A stretch of DNA of 64,000 nt from Owenia fusiformis (taxonomy: Eukaryota; Annelida; Polychaeta; Sabellida; Oweniidae): positions 2,065,525-2,129,524 of the forward strand of contig CAIIXF020000004.1 in NCBI GenBank assembly GCA_903813345.2, in the 5' to 3' direction. Positions 12,666 through 25,074 of this stretch are shown in pieces (position 1 is the first letter of the stretch; every line of letters starts with the position of its first letter). Below the pieces are notes generated by a model that saw only the letters and a program-made list of their open reading frames with translations, was not told the DNA's origin and did no database searches. The position numbers were made by a program, and so were the translations under genes.

Positions 12666-13324
12666 GTAAGACATTTTATGTATATTTGGTATCATTCATC
12701 TATATTTTAATTATAGTTGTTTTTATACAAATCTAAACAAACATTTTTAAAACATCTGCTTACGATTTTTTAAGTGTGGTAAAGCCAAAAAACGCAACAA
12801 TGAATATGCCGTATGTCAGAGAATCTTTCACATATATATTTTAAGTTATTCATAGAATAAATAGAGTATATCCTATAAATTTTGAGGAATACCATTTTCA
12901 TTAATGAGTGGATATTGCCCATTGCCCACGAGTGAGTGTGGATAAAATGATAGCCCGAGAAAACCATTTTATATTATATATCATATTTATCCTTTAATCG
13001 CCACTTTCAAACGGCAACACTTTCCCCCAAAAGTGGTCCTTCATTTCAGAGTCAATTCCATTGCATATCAGAGAACCAATGTCTCTAGTTTCAACAAAAG
13101 ACAGCGGACAAGCCAGGGGATCGGACAAGAACCATATAGTATCTTCTCAAGCCGTTGAAAATGTTTGCCCTAGGGGAGGGGGGGGGGCGTTTAGCTCCGC
13201 TGACCCCTAGTTCAAACATTATCCCCAATCAGACAAACGTTTAAAGATTTATTACATTATTCACCTTGACGTTTGGGCATCGAGACGTCTCGTACAATTA
13301 ATATAATACTTACAATAATTTCAG

Positions 13325-13410
13325 TTGTTGAAGGTGATGCCTATGCTCCCTGCAAGAAAATGTGTAAGAAAATATCCAATAAATGTGTTATATACTGTAA
13401 GATTAAAAAG
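13325..13410 (+). CDS. Cys-rich TSR-like secreted protein, exon 2
   Basis: Between acceptor 'aataatttcag' and donor AAG|gtgagt, the exon (phase 1 in, phase 0 out) codes for 28 whole codons: an acidic spacer, then PCKKMCKKISNKCVIYC with four cysteines in a basic context. After the signal peptide this would be the mature N-terminus. I recognise no named domain. The spacing C-x3-C-x7-C-x3-C suggests a small disulphide-bonded unit. Exons 2 and 3 together form a phase 1-1 block. Confidence 0.65.
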
Positions 13411-13851
13411 GTGAGTCTAGCATAATTCCATGATACCTACACTGCTAAAGATCAAGGGTAATGAAGATTTACTATTTTATTCGATAGTGATAGGCACATT
13501 TGCTTCGGATACTAAAATGCATTTTGTACCCCTTTCAATTAAAATTAGATATCAAGAAGTTAAGTTAATACTATTTGCTTTATTTTTCATCTTATTGCTT
13601 TTAATGTCATATTGTCCTATTTGATTAATTGTATGAGTTTATTTATAAAATTAAATGTCACAATAAAAGTGATATATAGCATATCAATAAGACGGAACAC
13701 CAGTGCTCGATATGCAGCGTGTTAGTTAATGTCACGTCATCAAACTAACAAATCTATAGCCTAACCGTCATGTGGATGACTGTATCCAAAATCGTTTTGT
13801 TTTTATTATTTAATATTCTTTTTTTGTAAGAATTTATCATTGTGAATATAG

Positions 13852-13963
13852 TGTTCCACCATGAACGACAGCTGCTGGAACGATTGCATTGGCGAATTGC
13901 CACCTTCGGAAGCCTCTGTACAAACGTGTATGAAGCGATGTCTGAGACCACCTGGAAAACAAG
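13852..13963 (+). CDS. Cys-rich TSR-like secreted protein, exon 3
   Basis: The acceptor is 'tgtgaatatag' and the donor CAAG|gtactc. Phase 0 in, phase 1 out. The peptide has five cysteines with the pattern C-x6-C-x3-C-x15-C-x3-C, including SCWNDC. That piece resembles CSWNEC in exon 6, so exons 3 and 6 may be related modules. The 7.7-kb intron that follows holds a 91-bp satellite and several transposons. Confidence 0.65.
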
Positions 13964-15950
13964 GTACTCGAGTTGGTTTCTCACGATAGCACTTGTTTAC
14001 CATCATGAGAAATCATGGCCTTGCAGGCCCGTAGCCAGAATTTTCTAAGGGGGGAGGGGGGGGGGTCACTTTTCCAAAAAATTCTGGGGGGGTCACTTTG
14101 GCAAATATGGCCAAAAATCACTCAAAAATAGTCAGAATGGTGAAAAACTGCATGATTTTGAAAGAAATTTTGGCCAGGCCCGTAACCCCACCCCCTGGCT
14201 ACTGGCCTGCCTTGTATTAGTTTCTCCTAGAATGATATTTCTGGTTGAAGGCAGAATGATGTGATGAATATCAGAATGCTGGTCAACATTATTCAAATTA
14301 GTAACCGAAACGGATCCATTCCGGTGTAAAAGGGTAGGCGGGTGGACCTACTCTCCATTGATCTATATGGTGACCTAAATAGAACTCTTTCCCTCATTAT
14401 CTTATACGCAATCAGGGCCAGTAAGGGCCGTTAAGAAAGGGGACCATAATCCATGGGGGACCATCATTTCTTTCACACCGGTAACAAAATGTCGGAATCC
14501 TGGAAGTCACGTAAACGAAACTGGGTTAAAAGTCCAGATCTCAACCGTTTTTGAAGTTCCGTTTACGTAACAAAAGTGAGGTACGATAATTCTATCGTCT
14601 CTTGACTATTTGTTCACAAACGTTGAGATTTTCTCAAACATATGAGAAAAAAAACAAAAAAAATGTCGTAGAGATTCCGCCTACAACTCGTAAAATAAGG
14701 AAAAAAGTCGTAACTTCGAGGTTCCGACATTTTCTTACCGAAATGGATCCGTTTTGGTAACTTGTTGGAAGAGTAGTTACAGTAACAGTGCTATTAAGAG
14801 AAACAAATGGTTTGAGAAACAAAATATTGGTATCGATATTGTGAACATTTTGAACACACGTTTCTCTTAAACCAGTGATCAAAAATTCTGAAAAGTTTAC
14901 ACATCGTTCATTTGATGGTCATCTTTTGAATGGTTTAGGTCTCTCAATATTGTAATTGTACAAAGGAAAGTTCGGTTGATTTTAAAAAAGTATGTTGTTA
15001 ATGAAATAAAAGATTTATCTTAATTTGTATCTAATTTGGGGGTTTCGTTTTAATTTTTGAATACTTTTTATTAAATCAACCAGAATTTCCTTTGTATAAC
15101 TATAATATTGAGAAAATGTTATATATGCTATTTTGTTCCTACTAGGTTTGGAAAGATGAATTATTTCAGTCAAGAATTGGTAGAAAGGAACAAAAAACAA
15201 TTGCACTAAAAAAACATCAGTCAACATTACATAAAATACCGTGTTTTTTACAGAATGTTTTCAATAATTGGTTTAAGAGAAAAACATTGTTGAATTCAAT
15301 TCACCATATCGATACCAATCCTTTAAATGTAGATGATCAGCTAGCTAAACAATAATTTATATAAATATAGTCCAAATAACAAGTCGATAATCACCTGCAA
15401 TAATTCTCCCTTGTATTGTGTTAATGCTATTGTAAGTGTTTATCATGTAAAATTATATATCTATAATATAGATCATTTCAATAATTTTAAATTACCTAAT
15501 GTAAATACTAATAAGGTATACCGTACATACTGCACGCTACTGTACTGCACGCTTTTGTATTGTCGTATTTATTACAGGTCGTGCAGACCTGGACCATTGT
15601 TGCTTGATTTAGAACAAAAACACTGACTTGTGCACGTTGGTGGCCTTGATCCTTTTTAACAGATCTCGTATCTTAGAAGCGTATCTGTTCAAAAAATCCT
15701 AGAAGACCGAATATATTTTACCATATCTATTTAGGCAATTCAATAGTAAACTTTCTCTGGAAAAAAATAAATCTTCCAGGTTTGTTGAATTTCCCAGCAG
15801 AAATTGCCTGCTCCCCCTCCGCCCAATTTTTCCGATCACCAAGTGGGAGATAGAGAAATATATACTTTTGAAGAGATATTATGAATATTTCTAAACTTCA
15901 TGTGGTTTATGAGCTAGCAAAATCTGTTTTTAGTGAATTATGACATCACA
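13964..15950. other. Intron 3, left part: two palindromic elements and a duplicated upstream segment
   Basis: Contains a palindrome at about 14022-14215 (CCCGTAGCCAG-type ends, poly(G)). A second palindrome at about 14300-14765 has arms 'accgaaacggatccattccg' and 'cgaaatggatccgttttgg'. A partial copy of 11800-12440 lies at 14880-15320. A segment at 15570-15870 is repeated at 29060-29440. Confidence 0.6.
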
Positions 15951-15956
15951 ATCTCA

Positions 15957-17782
15957 AATCCTCATAACGTTTACAACATTAAGGCATTAAAGATATGTGA
16001 CATGTGAATGATGTATGTGACTATATGCGAAATGTGAGTTCATATTGTTAGAAAGTATTCTCATAACGTTTACAACATTAAAGATATGTGACATGTGAAT
16101 GATGTATGTGACTATATGCGAAATGTGAGTTCATATTATTAGAAAGTATTCTCATAACGTTTACAACATTAAAGATATGTGACATGTGAATGATGTATGT
16201 GACTATATGCGATATGTGAGTTCATATTATTAGAAAGTATTCTCATAACGTTTACAACATTAAAGATATGTGACATGTGAATGATGTATGTGACTATATG
16301 CGAAATGTGAGTTCATATTATTAGAAAGTATTATCATAACGTTTACAACATTAAAGATATGTGACATGTGAATGATGTATGTGACTATATGCGAAATGTG
16401 AGTTCATATTATTAGAAAGTATTATCATAACGTTTACAACATTAAAGATATGTGACATGTGAATGATGTATGTGACTATATGCGAAATGTGAGTTCATAT
16501 TATTAGAAAGTATTCTCATAACGTTTACAACATTAAATATATGTGACATGTGAATGATGTATGAGACTATATGCGAAATGTGAGTTCATATTATTAGAAA
16601 GTATTATCATAACGTTTACAACATTAAATATATGTGACATGTGAATGATGTATGTGCATATGCGATATGTGAGTTCATATTATTAGAAAGTATTATCATA
16701 ACGTTTACAACATTAAATATATGTGACATGTGAATGATGTATGTGCATATGTGATATGAGAGTTCATATTATTAGAAAGTATTATCATAACGTTTACAAC
16801 ATTAAAGATATGTGACATGTGAATGATGTATGTGACATATGCGATATGTGAGTTCATATTATTAGAAAGTATTATCATAACGTTTACAACATTAAATATA
16901 TGTGACATGTGAATGATGTATGTGCATATGCGATATGTGAGTTCATATTATTAGAAAGTATTATCATAACGTTTACAACATTAAATATATGTGACATGTG
17001 AATGATGTATGTGCATATGCGATATGTGAGTTCATATTATTAGAAAGTATTATCATAACGTTTACAACATTAAATATATGTGACATGTGAATGATGTATG
17101 TGCATATGCGATATGTGAGTTCATATTATTAGAAAGTATTATCATAACGTTTACAACATTAAATATATGTGACATGTGAATGATGTATGTGCATATGCGA
17201 TATGTGAGTTCATATTATTAGAAAGTATTATCATAACGTTTACAACATTAAAGATATGTGACATGTGAATGATGTATGTGACTATATGCGAAATGTGAGT
17301 TCATATTATTAGAAAGTATTCTCATAACGTTTACAACATTAAAGATATGTGACATGTGAATGATGTATGTGACTATATGCGAAATGTGAGTTCATATTAT
17401 AAGAAAGTATTCTCATAACGTTTACAACATTAAAGATATGTGACATGTGAATGATGTATGTGACTATATGCGAAATGTGAGTTCATATTATTAGAAAGTA
17501 TTATCATAACGTTTACAACATTAAAGATATGTGACATGTGAATGATGTATGTGACTATATGCGAAATGTGAGTTCATATTATTAGAAAGTATTATCATAA
17601 CGTTTACAACATTAAAGATATGTGACATGTGAATGATGTATGTGACTATATGCGAAATGTGAGTTCATATTATTAGAAAGTATTATCATAACGTTTACAA
17701 CATTAAATATATGTGACATGTGAATGATGTATGTGCATATGCGATATGTGAGTTCATATTATTAGAAAGTATTATCATAACG
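15957..17782. repeat. Satellite array, 91-bp unit, about 20 copies
   Basis: The units start at 'cataacgtttacaacatta' and recur every 88-92 bases about 20 times. There are two main variants: a 91-base form with 'gactatatgcgaaatgtg' and an 88-89-base form with 'gtgcatatgcgatatgtg'. They are grouped in blocks (long, then short, then long, then a last short unit), which shows local block duplication. The last unit is cut at 17782 by the next insertion. Reading frames within it are repeat artefacts. Confidence 0.95.
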
Positions 17783-18490
17783 TTCATGCCCGTAGCCAGC
17801 TTTTCGTAAGGGGGGGCTCGAACCCCCCCCCCCCGCCCCCGCAAAAAAATATATGCCCCGTTATTTGAAAATTAGGCCTAAAATTGAAAAAATAAGGCCC
17901 AAAAAGGTCAAGTAAAAAGGTCAAGTAAAGGCCAACTAAAGAGGCTCTACAATATTTTTGCCCAACATTTTTTCTAGGCCCATCCTAGGGCCGCGCGTAA
18001 ACTTTTTAGGGCCCTAAAACCAAAATTTGGGCAAAAATTCTGAAAATGTATGCACCTTTTTTTAAAATTTGGCCTTGAATTGAAAAAAATAAAGCCCAAA
18101 AAGGTCAATTAATGCCCAAAGAGGTCCACTAAAGAGGCCCTTAAATATTTTGAAGATTTATGGCCCGTTTTTTGAAAACTTTGCCTGAAATTGAAAAAAT
18201 AAGGCCCAAAAAGGTCAAGTAAAAAGGTCAAATAAAGGCCAACTAAAAAGGCCATACAATGTTTTTGGCCCAACATTTTTTTCTGGGCTCATCCTAAGGC
18301 TGTGTGTAAAATTTTTTAGGGCCCTAAAACCAAAATTTTGAAAATTTGTGGCACGTTTTTGAAAATTTGGCCTAAAATTGAAAAAATAAGGCCCAAAAGA
18401 TCAAGTAATGCCCAAAAAGGCCCACAAAGGAGGCCCTACAATATTTTTGGCCCAACATCTTCAGTTCCGGGCCCTCCTGACCGCCAGAAG
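17783..18490. mobile_element. Insertion with CCCGTAGCCAG end and repeated GGCCCAAAA blocks
   Basis: It breaks the last satellite unit right after 'cataacgtt'. It begins 'catgcccgtagccag' with G and C tracts. About three degenerate units of 170-180 bases follow, each with 'attgaaaaaataaggccca' and 'aaggtca'. The right limit near 18490 is approximate. Confidence 0.55.
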
Positions 18491-19155
18491 GCAAGCCCAA
18501 TAGTCTTGATCAAAGACCCTGGACTATTTGCTAACTATCTACTTACAAATGTTAGAGGAGATAGTCAAGGGTCTTGAGGCAAGACAAACCCAATGTCCTG
18601 TTTAAGAACCCCTATTCTGTTTTCCTTTTTATGGTTCATCCCCTAGAGTAGTGGGGTAACTGGTCAACTCGTACCCAAGATAAGTCGTACCCAAGACAAC
18701 TGCTACCCAAGACAACTCGTACCCAAGTATATATTTTCTTTTGAATCAACCGTTGGACTGGGAATGTAAATAGATATACATATTATAATTGTTACATACT
18801 GTTCAGAATAGTTTAAAGTTTGAAGAAGCATTTCGGAAGAAATTGATTTAATTTTGTGACATTTTGAGCTTTGAGTGTCAATTTATTTTGACTATTATTT
18901 TATATTGGTCACAGATTCAGGATGTTTGAGTGAAGAGTCCTATGTTTATTCAACATATTTATAATCATTTTTCAAAATGTTTATGATTGTTTAGAACAAG
19001 TTTCAGATCTAATTCATCTTGAAAGATGGTATATAGATTTATTAAATCTTGGGCCTTATTTCTTATTTAACAGATAATCTATTTGTCTAGGATTTCATAT
19101 TATCAGAAGTCACATTCATGATATCTAGTAATAAAATATTTTGAATAATATAATA

Positions 19156-20704
19156 TACAGGGTGGGCCAAAAAACACCCCCCTAGCCATTAATTCTGATA
19201 AATATTTATTTTTTAACATGTACACCAACAATGATATATCATTTTAAAGATAATTTAATTTGCAACAAAATGATATATAATAGAACAGTTTTCAACCACC
19301 CTGGCTTGAGATATAACCATTTATGTGACATGGGGGTCAAAAAACACCTTTTCAATTTTCATCGATTTTGCGAACAATAGCCTATTTCTACCAAATTTTA
19401 CTGTTCAGTTAAAAATTGCAACATTGTTATTAGTTTTTCATTATTGGATATTATATATTGTTTTCATTCAGGTTTTGAACCATGCATGCTCAATAAACAT
19501 GTGTATGCTTATAAAACCAATTCATTTCTTCTTCAGTCTGTCCCAATATGGCTCAATAGACCCACCTCCCCACCCATCCTCTGATCGGATTATATGCTTA
19601 AGACGCGGAAGCCATTGGTTGATGGCATAATTGATGGATGTATGCGGAAGTACCATTCAACTGCTAGTTATTCTCTCTTTTAGTTCCTCTACATCCCTGA
19701 TAGGCTGGGTATCTTTAAATACCAACTTTTCTAGATGCCCCCAGGTATGGTAATCAACGTTATTGGTATCCGGACTGCCAGTAAGCCATTTGTCCGGGCT
19801 AGAGATGGCGTCATTTCGAATTTCCAAAAACTCCAGGGTAGCATTGGACCTGTGTGATGAAGCACTTTCCTATCAGAAAATGAAATTTCTTTCACATGTT
19901 TTTTATATCCTTGAGGAGTCCTTTTTAACATCTCATGTCATTAACATTCAGAGTATATATATTTTTGCTCCTAGTTCAAAAAAAACAGGGCCTGCATGTT
20001 TTGGGAAACACCGAGTGGACACCACTACCCTTTCAGAAAAATGTCATCTCGATTTGAGTAGCCTTTTATCGCAAATGTCCCTATTCTTGCTTACTGATAT
20101 ATAGACTCTATCCTGTTGATTACATGTATAGTACTTGGGGCATTGAAAACAGTTGGTCTATGAAGATCACTAGCCTATCAGGGATGTAGACAAACTGGAA
20201 GAATGAATAATTAGGAGTTTGATGGTACTTCCGCAGAGATCCATCAATTATACCAATGTTTTTCGTGTCTTTAGCGAACAATCCGATCAGAAGGTGAGTT
20301 CGGGGGTGGCTCTGTTGAAGACTGAAGAAGAAATGAATTTGTTTTATAAGCATACACATGTTTATTGAGCATGCATGGTTCAAAAACTGAATGAAAACAA
20401 TATATAATATCCAATAATGAAAGACTCATGACAATGTTGCAATTTTTAACTGAAAAGTAAAATTTGGTAGAAATAGGCTATTGTTCGCAAAATCGATGAA
20501 AATTGAAAAGGTGTTTTTAGACCTCCATGTCACATAAATGGTTATATCTCGAACCATGGTTGTTGAAAACTGTTCTATTATATATTATTTTGTTGCAAAT
20601 TAAATTATCTTTAAAATGATATATCATTGTTGGTGTACATGTTAAAAAATAAATATTTAACGGAATTAATGGCTAGGGGGGTGGTTTTTTGGCACACCCT
20701 GTAT
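19156..20704. mobile_element. Foldback DNA element with ACAGGGTG ends, 1.55 kb
   Basis: The ends 'tatacagggtgggccaaaa' and 'ggcacaccctgtatata' are inverted. Arms of about 500 bases pair through 'gatatatcattttaaaga' and 'ttgttgcaaa'-like blocks. Flanking TA fits a mariner-type element. Open frames at 19325-19630 and 20120-20383 are the two arms, not genes. Confidence 0.75.
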
Positions 20705-20710
20705 ATATAA

Positions 20711-20900
20711 TAATTAAGAAATATAGACCGAAAAGCAGGGGTTATATCGTCGAATACACCCCGCAGGGCTAGGCACAAACGTTTTCTGTACCCAGAACGA
20801 CCGAAGGGAGTGAGGGGTTCGAAAGCGTTTGTGCCTAGCCCCAAGGGGTGTATTCGACGATATTACCCCTGCTCTGAGGTCTATATTACGATTCAAACAT
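20711..20900. mobile_element. Palindromic element, 190 bp (fragment also at 27220-27365)
   Basis: The arms are 'tcgtcgaatacaccccgcag' with 'ctaggcacaaacg', and 'cgtttgtgcctag' with 'ggggtgtattcgacga'. Downstream 'agaaggcgtgaatacagtca' also recurs at the second site. The match starts at about 27220. Confidence 0.75.
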
Positions 20901-21700
20901 GAAAACTCACCAAATTGTTTCGAATATTCATCATGGTATTACTACGACCCACCGTTATGACGTCACACATTTCAAGTATTAACTGGGTTATTGATCTCGA
21001 ATATAACCCAGCTGAAGCATTGGCTTTGTTTATAGTTTATAGAAGGCGTGAATACAGTCATGTTCGAATATATAATATAAATATCAAATATTATTTTGGT
21101 ACTTATACATACATGATATAATACATTTTGTACACATGTGCTCAAACATAATCCAATTAAGTTCCAAGTTGAAAAGAAATTAACAGATTAAACTTCCTTT
21201 AAACTTTCTCTAAATGCACAAAATTAATTGTTTGATTCATTTGTAGAAAAGTTACAATTGTAATTATTTATTTACAAAAAATGTTGAGAACAAGCTCTTC
21301 AAGTACTTCTTTTATTTTATATAAAAAAGGTGATTCAAGTTAAATCAAAATGCTTTACTCAATCCATTGAGAAAAAATGTCTTCTAAATTCAAAAAAGCA
21401 TTGAGGCTTATTTGATTCACATTTTAACATGAAAACATTATTATACAAACTCAATTTGTTTTCCCAATATGCACCCATAATACTGGAAAAACTTGGGTAC
21501 GAGTTGTCTTGGGTACCAGTCATCTTGGGTACGAGTTGTCTTGGGTACCAGTTGTCTTGGGTACGACTTGTCTTGGGTACGAGTTGACTAGGAAGCGAGT
21601 AGTTGGGTGGGGCAGTGCAGTGTATTGCATAGCAATGCAGTGCAGTACATATTTTGTATAAAATGTAATGTAAAGTATGTGCGTTATTATCTCTTTTTAG

Positions 21701-21943
21701 CTTGTACAACATGGGAACCATGGGCAGACTGGAAATGTACAGAATGTGAGACAGAATGTGAACCAAATCAACGCATATCAGATCCGGAATGTTGGAAATC
21801 TGGTACAAAAACATGTTATAGAACAAGGGTGTGCCCTCCTTGTCCCTTTGTACCATCCCAATGCGTGTGTCCATATGCACCACCCCGATGTGTGGGCCGA
21901 TCATACGAGACGAAAACAGAAACTTGCTGTGCTGTATATAAAG
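21701..21943 (+). CDS. Cys-rich TSR-like secreted protein, exon 4 (module 1)
   Basis: A phase 1-1 exon between 'ctctttttag' and AAAG|gtatgt, coding for one module of 81 residues with 13 cysteines. It opens with CTTWEPWADWKCTEC, a WxxWxxW motif as in thrombospondin type 1 repeats, where such tryptophans are C-mannosylated and stack with arginines. GTKTCYRTRVC later in the module has the typical TSR arginine strand. The end, SYETKTETCC, matches the end of module 2. TSR domains usually have six cysteines in 50-60 residues, so this is a derived, Cys-richer form. It acts outside the cell if the signal peptide is used. Partner or ligand is unknown. Confidence 0.8.
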
Positions 21944-22043
21944 GTATGTATATGAATGTATATTTTGTCAATCTGCTACCAAGCCAATGTTGTTCTAGAA
22001 TACATTTTGATGCAATTTAATGAACGAATTTATAACATTTTAG

Positions 22044-22502
22044 TTTGTATTACGTGGGGACCATGGACAGACTGGGAATGTGAAGAATGTAAACCAATTT
22101 TAGATCTCGAACAATTGGAGGAGTTAGTTTTCAAACTAATTAACGACTTGGATCTCAAGCCAATTGGCGAGTTGAATCCCAAAGAAATTGACCAGTGGCA
22201 TCCCAAACTAACTAAGGAGTCGTATCTTACTCAAATTGACAAGTATTACAAACTAATTGAAAAGATGGATCCCAAACTAATTGCCAAGTTGCTTCGCAGA
22301 CAATTTGAGATGTTGGGTCGCAAACTAGATGACGAGTTGGTTGCGGAAGCAATTGCCGACGGATGTTTGCTTTATGGTACAAGAACATGCAAAAGGACAA
22401 GGGTATGCCCTTCGTGTCCATTTGAACCAGCATCACCACCCCAATGTGAGGGGGAAACATTCGAGACGAAAACGGAAATGTGCTGTTTTTTATATGAAAA
22501 GC
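22044..22502 (+). CDS. Cys-rich TSR-like secreted protein, exon 5 (module 2 with octad-repeat insertion)
   Basis: A phase 1-1 exon of 153 codons between 'taacattttag' and AAGC|gtaagt. The start (CITWGPWTDWECEEC) and end (GTRTCKRTRVCPSCPFEP, then FETKTEMCC) match module 1 of exon 4 closely, so the two exons arose by duplication. Between the third cysteine and the next one lie 91 residues in place of about 14. These are about eleven 8-residue units such as KLINDLDL, KPIGELNP, KLIEKMDP, KLIAKLLR and KLDDELVA. At DNA level they are 24-base units with 'aaactaattg'. One unit (TQIDKYY) is a residue short. The insertion has no cysteine and is charged and leucine-rich, probably helical. Confidence 0.85.
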
Positions 22503-22751
22503 GTAAGTAAAACATTGTTGTGGGATCAGCAGTCTTGACTATCCCTAGGAATATAGACACTCTCAAAAGTTTTAGATTAGGAGAGACTGTTATACATTAG
22601 AATATATGTAAAAGAGTCAGTCTGCCAATTCAAGCACTCTGATGTTCTAGAACACGTTTTAATATAATCGTGATTATTGTATTAAAAGATGCATCATGCC
22701 ATAGGTTTCTCCCCCAGACAATCAATGATGTCCTATTGTTATTGCTCATAT

Positions 22752-23705
22752 AATACGAGGGTATATCATAAAGTTCTCATTATATCTCTCTATTTTTTAT
22801 TTTTCAACATATCCTCATGAAATTTTCATAGAATCTGCAGTATAGAATACTGTATTAATCTATCAAGAAATATTTGGTTTAACAGAAATATTACATGAGT
22901 AATGGTTGCCATAGTTACCAGAAATCAAGGCACCCGGGGCAAATAAAAATAATTGAGATATAATGAGCTTTATTAACTTTGTTTACATACATAATAAACT
23001 CTCATAGATTATCAAACACATTATAATGTTATCTTGAATAATATGATGTTTAAAAATGCTTTTACTATAAAATAAATTGATCATGTGAATTGTGTGTTAT
23101 CGATAAAAAGTTTGGTTTAGTTCGAAAAATCCTTTGCTCATACTGATTGCAAAGATATCAAAATTACACCCTATATGTGGTCTATTATTTATTAAAGATG
23201 AACTAAAGTGAAAAATCGACTTTCCTTGGAATATTTGAAAAAACAGTTGTAGTGTCTAACATCACTTCTAATGAAGCATTCACCAATTACAATCATCCAT
23301 TATGATATCACAAAATTCATATGACCATTATAATAGTTCAAAGCAGTCAAGAATGCCACAGCTTTTCCAGTTTTATTGTGTAAAGGTCTGATCCAGGCGT
23401 ATCGGGACATGATGTCGACCAGGTGTTTTACAATATGATGTGTTTCATAGCTTATTTGTTAACTTATTATGCATTCAAACATGGTTATTTGGGGCTATTC
23501 TTGCACGATTTTTTATTTGCCCCAGGTACCTTGATTTTCGATTACTATAGCAACCATTTCTTAAATAATATTTCTGTTATACCAAATATGTTTTGTTAGA
23601 TTATGCAGCATTGTATACTACACATCTGTGAAAAATTCATCAGAATATATTGAAAAATGAAAAAATAGAGAGATATTACGAGAACTTTATGATATACCCT
23701 CGTAT
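22752..23705. mobile_element. Foldback element in intron 5, 950 bp
   Basis: The inverted ends are 'atacgagggtatatcataaa' and 'tttatgatataccctcgtat', with arms extending through 'tatctctctatttttt'. No transposase is seen in the middle. The ends resemble mariner-type termini. Confidence 0.75.
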
Positions 23706-24700
23706 CTCACATACCATGGTCATATCTTGAGAATAACTTTTGGGTATATTATTGCCGAAATATCAGAAATAATCAACAGAACAACCGAACTCCAGAATTA
23801 AACATAATCGATTCCTCGGCTAGGGAGGGGAATTCCAATTGAGTCACACAAGCGCCCACAAGCGCCTTGAATCAGGTAGCTAATCAGGTTTATGATAATC
23901 AAATTCATCGACCAATCAGATAACAGAAGTACTTTCCCGGTATATTCAAACTTCAGATTGAATTAATTTCTTCGAAAATAATTAGATCGGCCAGCACAAT
24001 CGAAAAATTAACACTGAAAGAGGGGGATTTGGCACTTCTTCTTTGGTAAGTAGATGGCTATATATGTGGTGAAACTCAAAATGCAAAAAGTCCAGAGGGG
24101 TCTTGATTGTGCTATCCTATGGCAAAGAGCCTCTTTAAAGCTGCCTTTTTCGAAAAACGCAATCTTGGGTTGTTCCCGGGGTCCCAAGTGATATTTTGAG
24201 CTATAATGAGAGAATATACAATACTAATAAACAAATGGAGAAAATGCTGTGCAAAAATACTCACGATAAAGGTGTTATTAAGATGATTGGTCCTTCGATT
24301 GCTCGGATGATAGGCCGGTCATTTGATTTTTCGAAGATTTCTAAATTGAGAATGTCACTTGACTAGCTAATTAGAAGTTCAAATAAGGTCCGTTAAATTA
24401 CACCAATTAAAGGTAGTTATCTATTCTAAAATCGATTGATGTCAAACACAAAATGCATTTGTGTGGTATAAAGTACAGAAACAGAGTAAAGAGTTATATT
24501 TTAGAGTATTACATACCCAGCGAAGCATTTGTATTGAAGTCAATGGAGCTGAAGGTCGGCTATATATTCCTGTATAGCCGCCAAACCTTTTACCATGACA
24601 ATCTTATGACGTCATCGGGATGTCATGTTTCATTTCTTCCTAATTTCACTCGCACACAGACACGTGGCGTCATTGATATAACGTAGCCATGATATAAAAG
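23706..24700. other. Intron 5, non-coding stretch
   Basis: No gene or clear repeat is seen. A short imperfect hairpin around 24552-24585 (GGCTATAT... / ...TATAGCC) is the only structure noticed. Confidence 0.4.
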
Positions 24701-24712
24701 TATGTAATACAA

Positions 24713-24833
24713 CAGTTATGTCCGTTTCATTGAATATATGCCTTCGGTCTGTCGTAATATAACCCTCGCAAGCTCGGGCTATATTGGTGACAGACCTTAG
24801 GCATATATTCAATGATAGGGACATAACTGCTAA
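24713..24833. mobile_element. Palindromic MITE, 120 bp
   Basis: The arms 'cagttatgtccgtttcattg' with 'aatatatgccttcggtctgt' pair with the inverse ending 'atagggacataactg'. Confidence 0.7.
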
Positions 24834-25074
24834 ATATCACCTTGTGTTACCCCATTGAAGCGGCTGCTGCCTATGTTTCTTTTAATATAGAAGATTATAT
24901 CATGCACGAAATATGCATTTATGTCAAATTATTACAGAAGCATAGTTAACGTTGTCTTAAGAATACAGGCCATCCAACTGTCCCGCAATTTGCGTATTTG
25001 TCACGAAAATTTGAAGTCACGCCAATTATTTTTGCGTGGCAGAATATGTTACGCGAATACTAATATTTCGTCGG

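Larger units (their letters stand above)
18630..21610. mobile_element. Large composite foldback with inverted 16-bp minisatellites at both ends
   Basis: The left end (18663-18730) has units of ACCCAAGACAACTCGT. The right end (21487-21600) has the inverse, GGGTACGAGTTGTCTT, in about six units. Flanking words also pair ('ggtcaactcgtacccaaga' and 'cttgggtacgagttgacta'). Weak complementarity continues inward. Inside sit a second foldback (19156-20704) and a 190-bp palindrome (20711-20900). The arrangement resembles FB-type elements. Confidence 0.55.

Noticed and set aside
15957-17782. Possible CRISPR-like array
   Set aside because: Units are contiguous 88-92-base satellite copies with no unique spacers, in a eukaryotic intron.
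21359-21904. 181-codon minus-strand frame
   Set aside because: It crosses the 16-bp minisatellite and runs antisense to exon 4; no splice or start evidence.
22227-22460. Antisense frame over the octad repeat with regular QLV/DP pattern
   Set aside because: The pattern is only the complement of the 24-base coding repeat in exon 5.
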